A stretch of 64,000 bases of DNA from Parietichytrium sp. I65-24A. Its lineage: Eukaryota > Sar > Bigyra > Thraustochytrida > Thraustochytriidae. Within the stretch, counting starts at the first letter, position 1. Every line of letters starts with the position of its first letter. The notes below the pieces were generated by a model that was not told where the DNA came from, searched no databases, and saw only the letters and a program-made list of their open reading frames with translations. The position numbers and the translations under genes were made by a program. Positions 41,462-52,034 of this stretch are shown in pieces. Location: assembly GCA_012862575.1 (NCBI GenBank), contig BLSF01000052.1, positions 186,001-250,000 on the forward strand, read 5' to 3'.

Positions 41462-42715
41462 TCAATTATTGGCGATCGACGACTCCCACTGTGTAAGACA
41501 CTCGGTGGTGCGAGAATTCAAGTTGCCGGTACGTTGCTTGAGCAAATCGCTAAGCTGAGAAAACTCGACAACCACGGATCCGATATCATCGCAAGGATAG
41601 AAATTTCCCATCTGAACCTCCTCTTCGAGCTGCCCTTGGCTCCAACTCATGTGACCAGCAAAAAGCCGAAACCTGGGACGGTACCCCAGGGAAGCTTGAA
41701 GCGCAAGCGCTATGGTCAGTAATCGCCTTGGGGAATTATTTGTGAAGAGAAACAAGTTTGACGTCCCAGAAAGGCGTTTCCATTCAGTGTCTGTCTCAGA
41801 GGTGGCGGCACCAGCAGATGGAGAAGTCGCCATGTTATTTACACTATTTACGATGCTCGGCAGGAGAGTTGCTTGAAGGTGGACGAGTTCGTACCTCAGG
41901 TCTCCAGGTCTGTTAGCCAGACTGGACATGAGGAACCATCTCCTCGAAGAAGAACCGGGTCTTCGGCCACCAATAGAAAGCAAGATGTCGCATCGACTCG
42001 CCGGACAAAGTTGAAACGTCGCATCACGACCGATAATCCTATCTGTATTGTGCGAAGAATTGGTGAGTGCATCGAAACCACGCAGAGGTTCCGAAAGCAT
42101 TGCTTGGAGGTCCAAAGTCGCCAAATTTATCGCTCGTTGAAGGCTCATCGAAGACGGGTCCACCACGTCTTGATGAGACTTTGGGAGGAAAATTTCTTTG
42201 TCAGAAAGCAGCTCGTCCCGAGCCTTTTTTAACTCTATAAGTTTAGCATCTGGTGAGAACAGAAGCCCGTGAGCACCTTCAACCGGGTCATAGTTAAAAA
42301 TAACAGCAAAACTTTTCTCCGAAGGATCAAGCGGGAGCAGCAAGCATCCCTCAACATCTGGTATGCGGTTCGGCAAGACAGGCCACGACGTTAAGGCGTC
42401 ATATGCTCTGCCAAAAGTGGCGTCCGTAACGCCCTCGACGTGTCGTGGGCCAGACGGGGTAAACGATGCGACGCTCTTAGCCTCTCTCTTTTCTGCGCTC
42501 CGCAAAGTTTTCTTAGCCTCGCTCTTTTCTGCGCTCCTGAAACTTTGCGGGGAGGAGTTCACAGCCGATGGCGACAGCCTTGTTGCGGCGCTTGGGTCGA
42601 TGGAAGCTGAACGTCGAACACTAGAGAGGCTAAGGAGAGCCCCAATGGCACTTATGGTCGCGAGTACGACAAAGCGGCGACGCAGCAGACGCAGCAGTGG
42701 ATTTCTTCCTGCCAT
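41462..42715 (-). CDS. UPF0301 (DUF179, AlgH/YqgE-type) protein with N-terminal signal anchor
   Basis: 417 residues, ATG at 42715. A basic N-terminus and hydrophobic helix (RRRFVVLATISAIGALLSLS) look like a signal anchor or organelle signal. A Ser/Ala/Lys stalk follows that carries an imperfect tandem duplication (RSAEKSEAKKTL / RSAEKREAKSV). The main domain begins near residue 120. It matches the UPF0301 fold: EGCLLLPLDP then AVIFNYDPVEGAHGLLF (compare the family's GxLLLAHP...HDxxGAxGLVLN), and at the C-terminus LGYRPRFRLFAGHMSWSQGQ followed by LEEEV (compare the family's RxFxGYxGWxxGQLExE). Bacterial members are ~185 residues with no known enzymatic activity; plants and algae have extended versions. 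The middle ~130 residues are an insertion I cannot assign. Organelle or endomembrane location is inferred from the signal only. Confidence 0.8.
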   Translation of the reverse strand: MAGRNPLLRLLRRRFVVLATISAIGALLSLSSVRRSASIDPSAATRLSPSAVNSSPQSFRSAEKSEAKKTLRSAEKREAKSVASFTPSGPRHVEGVTDATFGRAYDALTSWPVLPNRIPDVEGCLLLPLDPSEKSFAVIFNYDPVEGAHGLLFSPDAKLIELKKARDELLSDKEIFLPKSHQDVVDPSSMSLQRAINLATLDLQAMLSEPLRGFDALTNSSHNTDRIIGRDATFQLCPASRCDILLSIGGRRPGSSSRRWFLMSSLANRPGDLRYELVHLQATLLPSIVNSVNNMATSPSAGAATSETDTEWKRLSGTSNLFLFTNNSPRRLLTIALALQASLGYRPRFRLFAGHMSWSQGQLEEEVQMGNFYPCDDIGSVVVEFSQLSDLLKQRTGNLNSRTTECLTQWESSIANN

Positions 42716-43099
42716 TGCATCTGGGTTTCGTCATAGGGTTGCATCTGTTTGCGAGTACCCTGTGAACCCAAACAAAAGTGACCACAACTGGGTTTGTACT
42801 CCTCAGTGAGTCGAGAGGCTAGTGCCATCGGTGGTACCATTAAACACAATTCCGGTTACTACTACTTTAGCATACCCGAAACATCCCGAAATTCACGCGA
42901 CTTACATGTCAAGTTTGCCCGGGATGACAAATTTTACCTACACACAACTCGGGAATACAGCACAGTAGCAGAACTGACACACAGTAAAACCAATAGCGCA
43001 AACGTCGTCCTCCATTACCGATTCAAATTTACAGTTACATACTAATTGGTAACCATTGCATTGCGAGAGTCAGAAGAGCTGAAATTCTTTCCGAAAAAG
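42716..43099. other. Short intergenic region
   Basis: Contains the 3' end region of the BEACH gene and the promoter of the UPF0301 gene; nothing else is seen. Confidence 0.5.
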
Positions 43100-46000
43100 T
43101 CAAACATCCATTGTGGCCCCAGACTCGGACAACTGAAGACAACAAAGCTGTCCATGCTCCGTTCCTATATAGAGAGCTTCTCCATTCGGCGAGGCCGTGA
43201 TGCATCTGATCGGGCTCTCCTTTTTGCAAACCTTTAGCGCAGTGCGGCTCGAGAGATCGTTTGATGGCGATATCCAAAGCGTCCCGGTGTCGTCACCACA
43301 TAAAACGATCTCAGAACCGTAACCGCTCACATAGGCAACACAGCACGCAAGACTACTTCCCGGGGTTTGCGTTCTTGAAACTAAATCTCCGTTAACAGTG
43401 CAGGAAAGCAGCTGCCTCGACTTTTTGGAGTAGACAACGATGTTGCTCGTATATGGTGCAACACGCACATAGGAAATTGGGCCCCGCTCTGGGTCAGGAA
43501 TCAGTCGACGAAGAAATGTGCCCTTTTCCAAGGAGTGCACTATTAGTGTCCCGTCAGCAGCCCCAGATACAACGAATGACATGCTTGAAGACACTGTCAC
43601 GGCAGTGACCGGAGAAGTATGACCGCAAAGTCGCCGCACATAAGTCAGAAGGCCGCCCCCAGACGCCTGTGGAGTCATGAACGAGGAGTCCTCATTCGGC
43701 AGCGTGGCAAGCCCAAGGGTTGTGGTTGATCTAGAGATGATGTCTGGTGCCGTTATAGGCTCCATAACCTCTGACTTGGTGTCTCCAGGACCAGACACCT
43801 GCCACACTGCCACGGTGCAGTCCACGCTCCCGCTAACAACGAACTCCTCCCGCTCGCAAATTGCGACACAAAGCACGCGACCAAGATGAGCGATCGCCGC
43901 AGTTTCCAGCTTCGGATTCTCAAGACTCTGGACCCGGATTGAGCTATCCGTGTAATTCACTGATAATACAAGCTTCCCTTGTCTCGCACTAGCGATCGAG
44001 TTGCCTGACAGACGGAGATGATCCATTCCAAATTGGGTGTCGACCATTCCCTTGTCTCGAGGATGCGCCCACGCAGATATGGACAATGCAGCGCTGTTCA
44101 GGAGACGCATCGGGCCGGCTTTGGAGATGGCCATGTCAGATCCCAAACGGTGGGTACCGAATGAGAGATCCTCGTGAACTGCGACAACGCGATCATGTAA
44201 AGCCGTGAGGTGGATTACAGGCGGACAATTCACGGAGGCATCGCTCACTCCTCGACTGCCAGCAAACTTCCAAATGGCACTGAGTCCGCCCGCGGATGCA
44301 GCGCTAGCAAGACCTGTCTGGCTTGCGCCAGATGCGATACTAGCATTGGTCGGCTCTGACCAAATTTCGTAAAACCCAATCGTAAAAAGATGTCTCGCTG
44401 GACCTTCGGAAACAGACAGTCGCTCCACGAGTCGCTGTCGCGGTGACACCGGAAGCCTCTTCACATGTGGTCTCGTGAGGATTTGCGATGGAGTCTGACC
44501 GAAATATGCTATCTGATTCTCAATGGAGTGCCGCTGCACAGGGTCTTTTATTGTGTCCAAGTCAATCGCCCCTTCGTAAGTCAGATAGTAAAAGACGTTG
44601 TGGGATCGAATGGCCTCTTGTCCGCGCTGCTTATAGCCGAAAATCAAGTCTATCCAGCTGTGAAGATGCTCGGAAACATAGTCCGACTCGAGAGCCTCCC
44701 GGTTAAGACGAATGAATTCATGAGCTGAGCCGTTCGCCCACGGAGGCAAAATCACAGAACTGACACGCTCTCCAGAAGCCTCTCGAACGCCAAAATCAAA
44801 ATCGTTCATATTCTCCAGCATTTCTGGGCAATAAAAAAACTCTGGAATGAGTTCTTTCACATCAGACATGCTCTCCATGCTGCTCAGCCAACAATCTTCG
44901 ATGGAAAAAAATAGTCGTTCAGGGCAGTCGAAGCGCCCTCCCTGCAAATCGATTGCAAGACTTGTAAATGGCTCCATCCGAAGCAGGTAGTGCAACACAA
45001 TCCCCGCGTTACTATAATGACTTCCATAATGAAACGGTGGAATATCTAACGAGGGGTCATTCAAATTTTCGAATCGATCCAGAAACTCCTGCAGGCGACT
45101 CTCATTCAAAGCCCCAATGGGCTTGGACAAGTCTCGGAAGACGGCAGGATTGCTCAAGTTGAGCTTCTCGGAGGTATAATCCGCAAGAACCCACGGAAAC
45201 ACCGGGTATTGGGTTATGTCATTGTACGATCTGCCGGCCAATGTATTGAGCTTCATGAGATATTCAAAGTTGGAAATCTCTCTTCTCTGCCAGCGTTCCT
45301 GCAAGTTCGATTTTTCGAAAACTAGCTTGGACTGGAGGCTCTCCTTGAATGTGCGCGACAGGTTCGGCGTACTTTGCTTCAGAATCGCAGAAAAGCAGTC
45401 CCATCTCGCCTTAACCGTTGGCAAGCACACAAAGATATTGGTCATGTCTCGAAAGAAAAGCTCCAAAGCAGTGTCGCGCAGCAGATACCTTCTTCCGTGA
45501 ATTTCCGTCAGGTCTGTCAGGTTCCATCTCATCGTGGAATTTCGCTTCGAGGAGAGGCCAGAACTGGGCTTGGAACTCGAAGCGTCAGTGGGCATATCTT
45601 CATACATGCCGCCAACTAGCTCCAAGTCCTCCATGCTTTCATCGTTCGTCTCCCCAGCAGCATCCACAATACCAGTAGAATAGAAGAAAATGTGCTGGTT
45701 GGAAATTTCCAGCCTTCCTCTGGAAACCTGCAACGGTGTCACCCAAAGAGCACTGGAGCAGACATGCACGAGCACCTCGTCTTTCCGCAGGGCGAACTGC
45801 TCACTTTGCGGCTTCGCAACGCTTTTCACCGCCCACTCATCCACTTCGTTGATCAAGGAGTCCTTCGACGCGAGTGAAGACCCCGTTAAAACTCGTGCGC
45901 TTGGGATGTCAGTCGCGTTGGGCACACCGCGCCCGCTCATGTCAGCCGACTCCACAGCAGACGCACGAAAGCTGGTTTCGGCACTGGAAAGCGACGCTTC

Positions 46001-49000
46001 GTCTTGCAAACTGACATCGCTCGCCACTGGATGCTCCGGTTGCGGAGTAGTTGCGGTTGGAGACTGGCGCTCGCCAAGTTGGCAAAGCGCGTCTGATGGC
46101 GCAGATGAGTCCCTCCACGTCAGCCTACGGAGCCTACGAGGCTCCACCGTGTTACCGCCTTGCCATTTGAACCAAGTCAAATCAACAATCTCTTCTCCGT
46201 TCAACCGAAAGGAAGCGAGTTCGTGCTGGAGCCTTCCAGACCTCCTCTTCTTCGCAAATATCGAGGAAATCTCTTCGAGAGCCTCTACGTCTTCAAACGC
46301 CTCTTGCTCATCTGAGACTATTGGAGAGTGAACGGTAATTTTGGGTTTGGGGGAAAGGATACTGCTCGACGATGAAGACTCTTCTGGTGGCGAGGAGCGC
46401 TCGTCGAGCTTTGACGACCGGTAAACCGCCTCCGCGTGATCAGTGAAATTGTGGTTGGGCTGGAGGAGGCGCCTACAGCGCAGGCGGTCCTCCCTTTCGC
46501 TCATCATCCAGTGTTGGCTGTTGTTCCCAATATCCCAGATCGACGCTTCGTGCGCAGCCTCTACTATCAACCTATACCACGCCGCGATGAGCTCACTTTC
46601 GTGCTCCTGCAACAGAACTGATTTCGAGGACAACCGATTCAGCTCCGCGTAAGCCATACGTTGCTGATAAATCGTCGCCAGGTTTTCCACCTTGATTCTC
46701 GTCTTGGAATTTGCCAAACTTGTTTCATGAGTACAATAAGCTTCGAAAATGGTGCTGATCCTCGAACGCATAAATACGCGCATACCACCCTCTCCCTCTT
46801 TAAGCGATGCAAGCGCCCCGTTGAACCCGAGATACCGATCGTTGTTGACCACGCCCATCTCGGGCTTGGACTCGACCAGCTCAGGAGCAAAGATCCATGC
46901 GCAAACCCCGTTTTCGTCTCGATTTCGCAGGGCCACTGCGGCTCGATGACACACATTTTCGTTTCCATACATCTGTCGCAAAAGTTCTTTGTATTGTTCG
47001 CATATCATCAGCAGAAGCACAGCCAAACTTTCGAGATTAAGGGCTTCGTTTGTGTCACTCGTAAGATTTGCGGTACGAGCATATTCCAGCAGTGCATGAA
47101 TCTGAACGTACACCTGAATGACAAGACCGCTCTTCTCACCTTTCACGCTGGTGCCATCAGTTGTCGTCCACCGAGTGAGAGACTTCACTTTGGGCATCTT
47201 GCGAAGGACAGACACCAACAACAAAAGTCTCCGACAATGCTTCACAAAAGACGGCGAGGATAGATTTTCTGATCGAAGATGGTCAAGAGAGAGCGAGATC
47301 AGGGAAAATGCTGCCGGCCCACGAATACGATCCATCTCATCCTGCCATTTCTTGTCCACGGGCCAGCACAACTCCCTGAGGATCGGATTGGCATCAGTAT
47401 TCTCTGTTTGCTTTGTTTTGACACTTTGCGCAAACCCTTCGTCAAGAACCTGCGGAGGAAGCGATAATGTATAGTCCACGATATTTAACAACGCTTCCTT
47501 GGCGCGAAGCAAGGATGGGGAGAGCTTGTCTGCCATCACGAGAGAAAGCATGTCCGTGAATATACAGGCTCGTTTGAGATTCTGCCAGAAAACACGCACC
47601 CTTGATGGCACCCCTTCCGATTGCACATGATGGTATACTGCTTCGTACAGCCCGGAGATTATATTAAGCGCAAGGCTCTGCCCGTCGGGCAGCAGTGGGT
47701 GAAGACTAAAGAGCGTCTCTATGCGCTTCCAACCATCGTCGTACTCCAGCATTGAGTCCTGCAAAGGCAGAAGAAACAGCTTGACTGCCATGTCAAAACA
47801 TACCTGTGCACCCGTATTTCGCAACCCTGCATTCTCGAGCGCCCCCAGCATGCCCATAAACGCACCTTCCCACCCAGGCATTTCAATGACAGCTCGACGA
47901 TTAGCGGGTTGGTTTTTTAACAGAAGAAAAAGGTCTTGACACACCCTCTGTTGCAGATACAACCCCATCCGCGGAAGCAATTTAACAATCACCATCAAAA
48001 TGTGGACGTTGTGAATTCTCTGGGTATCATCAAGGATTAACGAGTCCGCGGAAGCTATTTCCATCACATTATCCAGGCGCACTGCGTCACAAACAGATGC
48101 TGAGTGGAGTATCGGTGCGAAAGGAAGCATTTTTGTAACTCCATTCAAGTCTCTCTCGTGGATTCCGGCCTTCATGGATGAATCTTGTTTTGCGCTCAGC
48201 TTTGCAGCCCCTATAGGCTTGTCGGATACCATGAGCTCTAACAAAGCGCCATATGTCAATCCAAGGTTGTCATCATCAGAGTCACCCTCGATTGGTTCGG
48301 CCAATCCTGGTCCCCGTTGGACTGCCTTCACCCCTACACGTGAGATACTGCTGAGGGCATTCAGAATTACAGAATAGCCCCCAACACCTGCAAAAGCTTC
48401 CAAGCCTCGTCTCGAGGAGCTCACATTCTCTAGCATCGTTAAGTATGGGAGGGGTACCAAAGAAAAGATGTTGCTTGGACTTCGCTCCATTCTCCACAGG
48501 TAATCGTGGATACATCGAATTGCCAGAGCCCGCAAAAAGTCGCCGGCGTCTTGTGCGCCAATTACGTTCACCGCAAAAAGCGTCGCCAAGTCATTATTAC
48601 TATCCACTCGCCCGATTTCATCGAAGAGGTTTTTCGGGCTCGGTTCAAGTCGGAGAATCAAAGTGAGAATTCGTATCGCGTCTCTTGCAAGTAAAAGATC
48701 TGAAAGATCCCAAGATGAGCCCATCGCACTCGCAAGCATGGGCTTCTCAGACCCGCTAGAGCTACTAGAGCCAAAGTCGGCAAAGAGAGAAAGTACCCCA
48801 GTCCCGAAAGATTGAAGCGAGGATGCTAACGATGTTGGAGTCTCCTGCTCTTGCGCTTTCCCTCTAAATGACGCCTGCTTAGAGGATGATCCATGTCCTC
48901 CAGCAATCGCTGCACACACTAGTGTACGAACATCTTCCTTCGAAATCGTGTCCGCCACAAAAGCCGCACCTATCCGCACAACATGGTATCCTAAACAATC

Positions 49001-51238
49001 TAAAAACATAAGAGTACGGTTTGTTCCAAACTGCCCATCACGGAGGGATGTAGCGATTGAGTTTTCATCGATGATAGGGCTTCTTAGTTCCGAATAAAAC
49101 TCCCTGACATTGTCCAGCCAACCTTGCAGTCCGATTGTGCTGCGATAGACATTCACCCTCCGCCTGACACGGGTCTCGACAAGTTCCAGCCAACGAAGTT
49201 GTGCCAGGGACAAAACCTTCTGTGAAGCTTCCAAACCACCCTCATTTCCTGCGACGGAACACCTTGCGATAATGTTGAGATTGAACAAGATGTTGCTGTC
49301 AATTTCTCGTTCCAGAGCATTATAAGCACCTGATTCCACGCCATACGGCGCGCTTGCAAAACCGATGGCATGCGATCCGCCGCTCGTTCCCGCTTTGGGG
49401 GTTGCACATTCAAGTACGCGCTCCGGCCAATCACGAACGGATTCCAAAAGGTTCTCCAGGGCCTCAAAGATCGGAGGTTTCATGCCTGTCTCGTCCCCGA
49501 TAAGCGCGTCATCACAAGCTGAAGCCAAAACGGTGGACGGAAGACGCTCCAAGGCGGAGGCAATCAATGCTGGGCCACTGAGAGCGCGAAAATCCCTTTG
49601 ATTAACTGCCGAGCGAAACAAAAACTTGGCCATGAGATTGATAATTTCGATGATACAGGTGCCATCGATGATCGACGAAGTTCTATTCTCATCCGAGCTC
49701 CCGCTTGGCTTCTTGCTGCTTTTCTTCCACAAAAATGGCATCAAAATGGAAATGCCCCCGATAGACGGAAGGACATCTTTTGGGGACGCAAGCTTCCAAG
49801 CAGAACTATCAGCAATTAACTTGCCATGGTGACCGCCGCATAGATCCAAGCAGTATCCGCCAACCGACGAGAGGGGGTTATAACAAATAAAAATAAGCGA
49901 ATCACTGACCCTGTCTAGAGAAGCTGCAGGCAGCCCCGAACCAGGGCATCCATCATGCACGTCCAAGGATGGGCCTTTCTCCAAGTGCAGACGCTGCAAC
50001 TCTTCGGCAAGTTCTGGGGTCACGCCTTCCCGAAAGAGATAAAAGGGCCCGCTTTGGCCGTCGAAATCCTCAAAAACTGTCGCGCGAACAAGAGCTTCCT
50101 GAGGCATCCGTGCGGGATAAGCCATCGGGAAAGCATAGCCATTCGGATGCTTCACTTCGACTCCGTCGATGAACACCTTCAATTGGCTAGAGCCCAAGAG
50201 TCTCGAAAAGTGATGTATGGTGATTTGGTGCCAGACGCGACATTGCATAGACTCGGCTGGAAACGCTATTCGAATGGCGGATTTGCCTTTCGCGTCGCTG
50301 CACTCAAATATCAGCGAGTAACCGATTACATCATCCCCTGCCACGGAGATCAAAATTCCGCTCCCTGAAATAGTTTGAAGCCGCAAGAGGTGAAACTTCC
50401 CACAGCCTTCTTCTAAACGGAGCCAAAACGAAGCAGAATACTCCTTTGGGAAGGGCCAGCATCCAAGCCCAGATATTTCTATGCCGGAATTCGGCGCAGC
50501 AAAGGAGAAAAAGTGAGGTGGCTCTAATGCGGCGCGGAGGGCTTGTGAGCGAGGCTCCTCTGCGGAAGGCGGCGCCGAGTACAAGTTCCGTGATGCGTGT
50601 CCACCCAGTGAGCTGCATATTGCGTGCCTTATTCCTGAGGCTTGATTTGGCGTCGATGAAACCCAACTGTCCGACGCCCGACTAAGAGCAAGGTCGATGA
50701 CCCACAGAAAGCGGAGCTGAGTTTTGCTGTCCCGCCTGATCAAAGCGTGAGAAGCCAACTTGAGAACTGCCTCCAAAGTTGCTGCGTGCGTACCTGCGGA
50801 GAGCAGCATGGCGATGAGGTGAAGTGCGGCATCGGCTACTGCTCCTGCGTCCTGATCGTCGAGCGTGGACACGCGTTGGTAGATTTCAGTGAAGATTTCA
50901 AAGGCCCACTCGTGCTGGTGAACCTGAGACTGGTCTGAGCTTCCATCGTGCCCCACGCAGAGCCATCGGGCCACGTCATAACGATTTGCAAGTGTTTGGC
51001 CCACGCGCTCCAAAAACCTCGCCTGCCACTGCAACGGCTTGCTCGCGAACTCGTCTTTCCGTGCGAGAAGCTGTCGAGTGACTTGGGGACTTCGTACCGA
51101 TTTATTGCGCCGAGAGCTGGTATCCTCCTCCCTTGCTAGGGCTTCAAAAGAGTCCATCGCACTCTCGCGGGAGGTGCGGCGAGTCCTCTCGTGCGGTCGT
51201 ATCGTATCGTTGCTGAAAAGTTCATTCTCCCTTTTCAT
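43100..51238 (-). CDS. Giant BEACH-domain protein (LRBA/neurobeachin-type, ConA-PH-BEACH-WD40)
   Basis: 2712 residues in one exon, ATG at 51238 (another at residue 28). Residues ~240-370 form a concanavalin-A-like sandwich (YSASFWLRLEEG, FHLLRL, WHQITIHH, LKVFIDGVEV). Helical-repeat regions follow (DUF4704-type, ~400-1500). A PH-like domain begins near 1812 (LWVTPLQVSRGRLEISNQHI). The BEACH domain lies at ~1980-2260, with SNFEYLMKLNTLAGRSYNDI, YPVFPWVLADYTS, DLSKPIGAL, FHYGSHYSNAGIVLHYLLRM, FFYCPEMLENMNDFDFG, and NVFYYLTYEGAIDLD. C-terminal WD40 repeats (2380-2712) close the chain. BEACH proteins act in vesicle trafficking, lysosome sizing and receptor sorting. The layout agrees with the LRBA/neurobeachin/LYST group; which subgroup is not decided. 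A long single exon is notable when neighbours are split. Confidence 0.95.
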   Translation of the reverse strand: MKRENELFSNDTIRPHERTRRTSRESAMDSFEALAREEDTSSRRNKSVRSPQVTRQLLARKDEFASKPLQWQARFLERVGQTLANRYDVARWLCVGHDGSSDQSQVHQHEWAFEIFTEIYQRVSTLDDQDAGAVADAALHLIAMLLSAGTHAATLEAVLKLASHALIRRDSKTQLRFLWVIDLALSRASDSWVSSTPNQASGIRHAICSSLGGHASRNLYSAPPSAEEPRSQALRAALEPPHFFSFAAPNSGIEISGLGCWPFPKEYSASFWLRLEEGCGKFHLLRLQTISGSGILISVAGDDVIGYSLIFECSDAKGKSAIRIAFPAESMQCRVWHQITIHHFSRLLGSSQLKVFIDGVEVKHPNGYAFPMAYPARMPQEALVRATVFEDFDGQSGPFYLFREGVTPELAEELQRLHLEKGPSLDVHDGCPGSGLPAASLDRVSDSLIFICYNPLSSVGGYCLDLCGGHHGKLIADSSAWKLASPKDVLPSIGGISILMPFLWKKSSKKPSGSSDENRTSSIIDGTCIIEIINLMAKFLFRSAVNQRDFRALSGPALIASALERLPSTVLASACDDALIGDETGMKPPIFEALENLLESVRDWPERVLECATPKAGTSGGSHAIGFASAPYGVESGAYNALEREIDSNILFNLNIIARCSVAGNEGGLEASQKVLSLAQLRWLELVETRVRRRVNVYRSTIGLQGWLDNVREFYSELRSPIIDENSIATSLRDGQFGTNRTLMFLDCLGYHVVRIGAAFVADTISKEDVRTLVCAAIAGGHGSSSKQASFRGKAQEQETPTSLASSLQSFGTGVLSLFADFGSSSSSGSEKPMLASAMGSSWDLSDLLLARDAIRILTLILRLEPSPKNLFDEIGRVDSNNDLATLFAVNVIGAQDAGDFLRALAIRCIHDYLWRMERSPSNIFSLVPLPYLTMLENVSSSRRGLEAFAGVGGYSVILNALSSISRVGVKAVQRGPGLAEPIEGDSDDDNLGLTYGALLELMVSDKPIGAAKLSAKQDSSMKAGIHERDLNGVTKMLPFAPILHSASVCDAVRLDNVMEIASADSLILDDTQRIHNVHILMVIVKLLPRMGLYLQQRVCQDLFLLLKNQPANRRAVIEMPGWEGAFMGMLGALENAGLRNTGAQVCFDMAVKLFLLPLQDSMLEYDDGWKRIETLFSLHPLLPDGQSLALNIISGLYEAVYHHVQSEGVPSRVRVFWQNLKRACIFTDMLSLVMADKLSPSLLRAKEALLNIVDYTLSLPPQVLDEGFAQSVKTKQTENTDANPILRELCWPVDKKWQDEMDRIRGPAAFSLISLSLDHLRSENLSSPSFVKHCRRLLLLVSVLRKMPKVKSLTRWTTTDGTSVKGEKSGLVIQVYVQIHALLEYARTANLTSDTNEALNLESLAVLLLMICEQYKELLRQMYGNENVCHRAAVALRNRDENGVCAWIFAPELVESKPEMGVVNNDRYLGFNGALASLKEGEGGMRVFMRSRISTIFEAYCTHETSLANSKTRIKVENLATIYQQRMAYAELNRLSSKSVLLQEHESELIAAWYRLIVEAAHEASIWDIGNNSQHWMMSEREDRLRCRRLLQPNHNFTDHAEAVYRSSKLDERSSPPEESSSSSSILSPKPKITVHSPIVSDEQEAFEDVEALEEISSIFAKKRRSGRLQHELASFRLNGEEIVDLTWFKWQGGNTVEPRRLRRLTWRDSSAPSDALCQLGERQSPTATTPQPEHPVASDVSLQDEASLSSAETSFRASAVESADMSGRGVPNATDIPSARVLTGSSLASKDSLINEVDEWAVKSVAKPQSEQFALRKDEVLVHVCSSALWVTPLQVSRGRLEISNQHIFFYSTGIVDAAGETNDESMEDLELVGGMYEDMPTDASSSKPSSGLSSKRNSTMRWNLTDLTEIHGRRYLLRDTALELFFRDMTNIFVCLPTVKARWDCFSAILKQSTPNLSRTFKESLQSKLVFEKSNLQERWQRREISNFEYLMKLNTLAGRSYNDITQYPVFPWVLADYTSEKLNLSNPAVFRDLSKPIGALNESRLQEFLDRFENLNDPSLDIPPFHYGSHYSNAGIVLHYLLRMEPFTSLAIDLQGGRFDCPERLFFSIEDCWLSSMESMSDVKELIPEFFYCPEMLENMNDFDFGVREASGERVSSVILPPWANGSAHEFIRLNREALESDYVSEHLHSWIDLIFGYKQRGQEAIRSHNVFYYLTYEGAIDLDTIKDPVQRHSIENQIAYFGQTPSQILTRPHVKRLPVSPRQRLVERLSVSEGPARHLFTIGFYEIWSEPTNASIASGASQTGLASAASAGGLSAIWKFAGSRGVSDASVNCPPVIHLTALHDRVVAVHEDLSFGTHRLGSDMAISKAGPMRLLNSAALSISAWAHPRDKGMVDTQFGMDHLRLSGNSIASARQGKLVLSVNYTDSSIRVQSLENPKLETAAIAHLGRVLCVAICEREEFVVSGSVDCTVAVWQVSGPGDTKSEVMEPITAPDIISRSTTTLGLATLPNEDSSFMTPQASGGGLLTYVRRLCGHTSPVTAVTVSSSMSFVVSGAADGTLIVHSLEKGTFLRRLIPDPERGPISYVRVAPYTSNIVVYSKKSRQLLSCTVNGDLVSRTQTPGSSLACCVAYVSGYGSEIVLCGDDTGTLWISPSNDLSSRTALKVCKKESPIRCITASPNGEALYIGTEHGQLCCLQLSESGATMDV

Positions 51239-51665
51239 ACTCTGAGAAATCCTTCCTTCTTTCCTTCCTTGTATATATCTTACCTCTAGAGCTAGCTAGA
51301 GTAGCTAGCTCTAGTAGACGTTCACTACCCGTGTCTATCTGATCTCCCCCAAAACACCCAAAACATCCCAAAACCCAAGGCAAGGCAAAGATAGGCAAAA
51401 CACGAAATGAGTCAGCAAGAAGGACTCAGAATTCATACGATAAGTTATTTCTAACCCGAACCACTTTATCGCTAATAGAATATATCATTGTCGGGAAATG
51501 CCACTAGTCCATGGTAGCGCAACTCACCACTACTAGTAGTCGCTTCTGGCACAAGTAATATGAACAGCTACTGTACTTGTTATTGCGGACTCTATGTGAT
51601 AGTAGTTTATTAGAGGAGCAATAAGATCGTGCAACAAAAAAGGGGAGCGAGAGGAGCGAGCGAGT

Positions 51666-51667
<2 letters not shown>

Positions 51668-51694
<27 letters not shown>
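51668..51694. repeat. (GGCT)n microsatellite
   Basis: About six 4-nt units upstream of DUS3. Confidence 0.85.
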
Positions 51695-51697
<3 letters not shown>

Positions 51698-51837
51698 GCG
51701 GCTATTCGTTGAATAAGTACGTGACCAACTTGTTGAACGTGACTTTGGTGACTTTGTTATTTCCGGTACTCGAGTACAGCTCTGACCGGGGTGTCTATGA
51801 GTACGCGTTCGTGTACGTACACTTGCCAACTCACAAC

Positions 51838-51886
51838 CCGCACATACCACACATACCACACATACCACACATACCGCACATACCAC
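51838..51886. repeat. 9-nt tandem repeat (ACATACCAC)
   Basis: Five near-identical direct copies (one T-to-G-type variant unit) in the BEACH/DUS3 divergent region. Confidence 0.88.
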
Positions 51887-51934
51887 ACCCACTGCACCTC
51901 CCATACTGGCAGGAACCGGTCTAGAGCTCTCGAG

Positions 51935-51974
51935 CAGGTAGGCAGGTAGGCAGGTAGGCAGGTAGGCAGGTGGG
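51935..51974. repeat. 8-nt tandem repeat (GGTAGGCA)
   Basis: About four to five copies, immediately upstream of the DUS3 start. Confidence 0.85.
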
Positions 51975-52034
51975 CAAGTAGACAAGCTGCCAGGAGCAAG
52001 TCGGGAGAGGTCGAAAGCGTAGCTAGCCAGAGCC

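Larger units (their letters stand above)
51239..52034. other. Divergent promoter region dense in tandem repeats
   Basis: Separates the BEACH (minus) and DUS3 (plus) start codons by about 800 bases. Contains GGCT, 9-nt ACATACCAC and 8-nt GGTAGGCA tandem arrays (separate entries) and CTAG-rich DNA. No gene. Confidence 0.6.

Noticed and set aside
51838-51886. Direct repeats resembling a CRISPR array
   Set aside because: 9-nt units with no spacers; eukaryotic microsatellite-type repeat.
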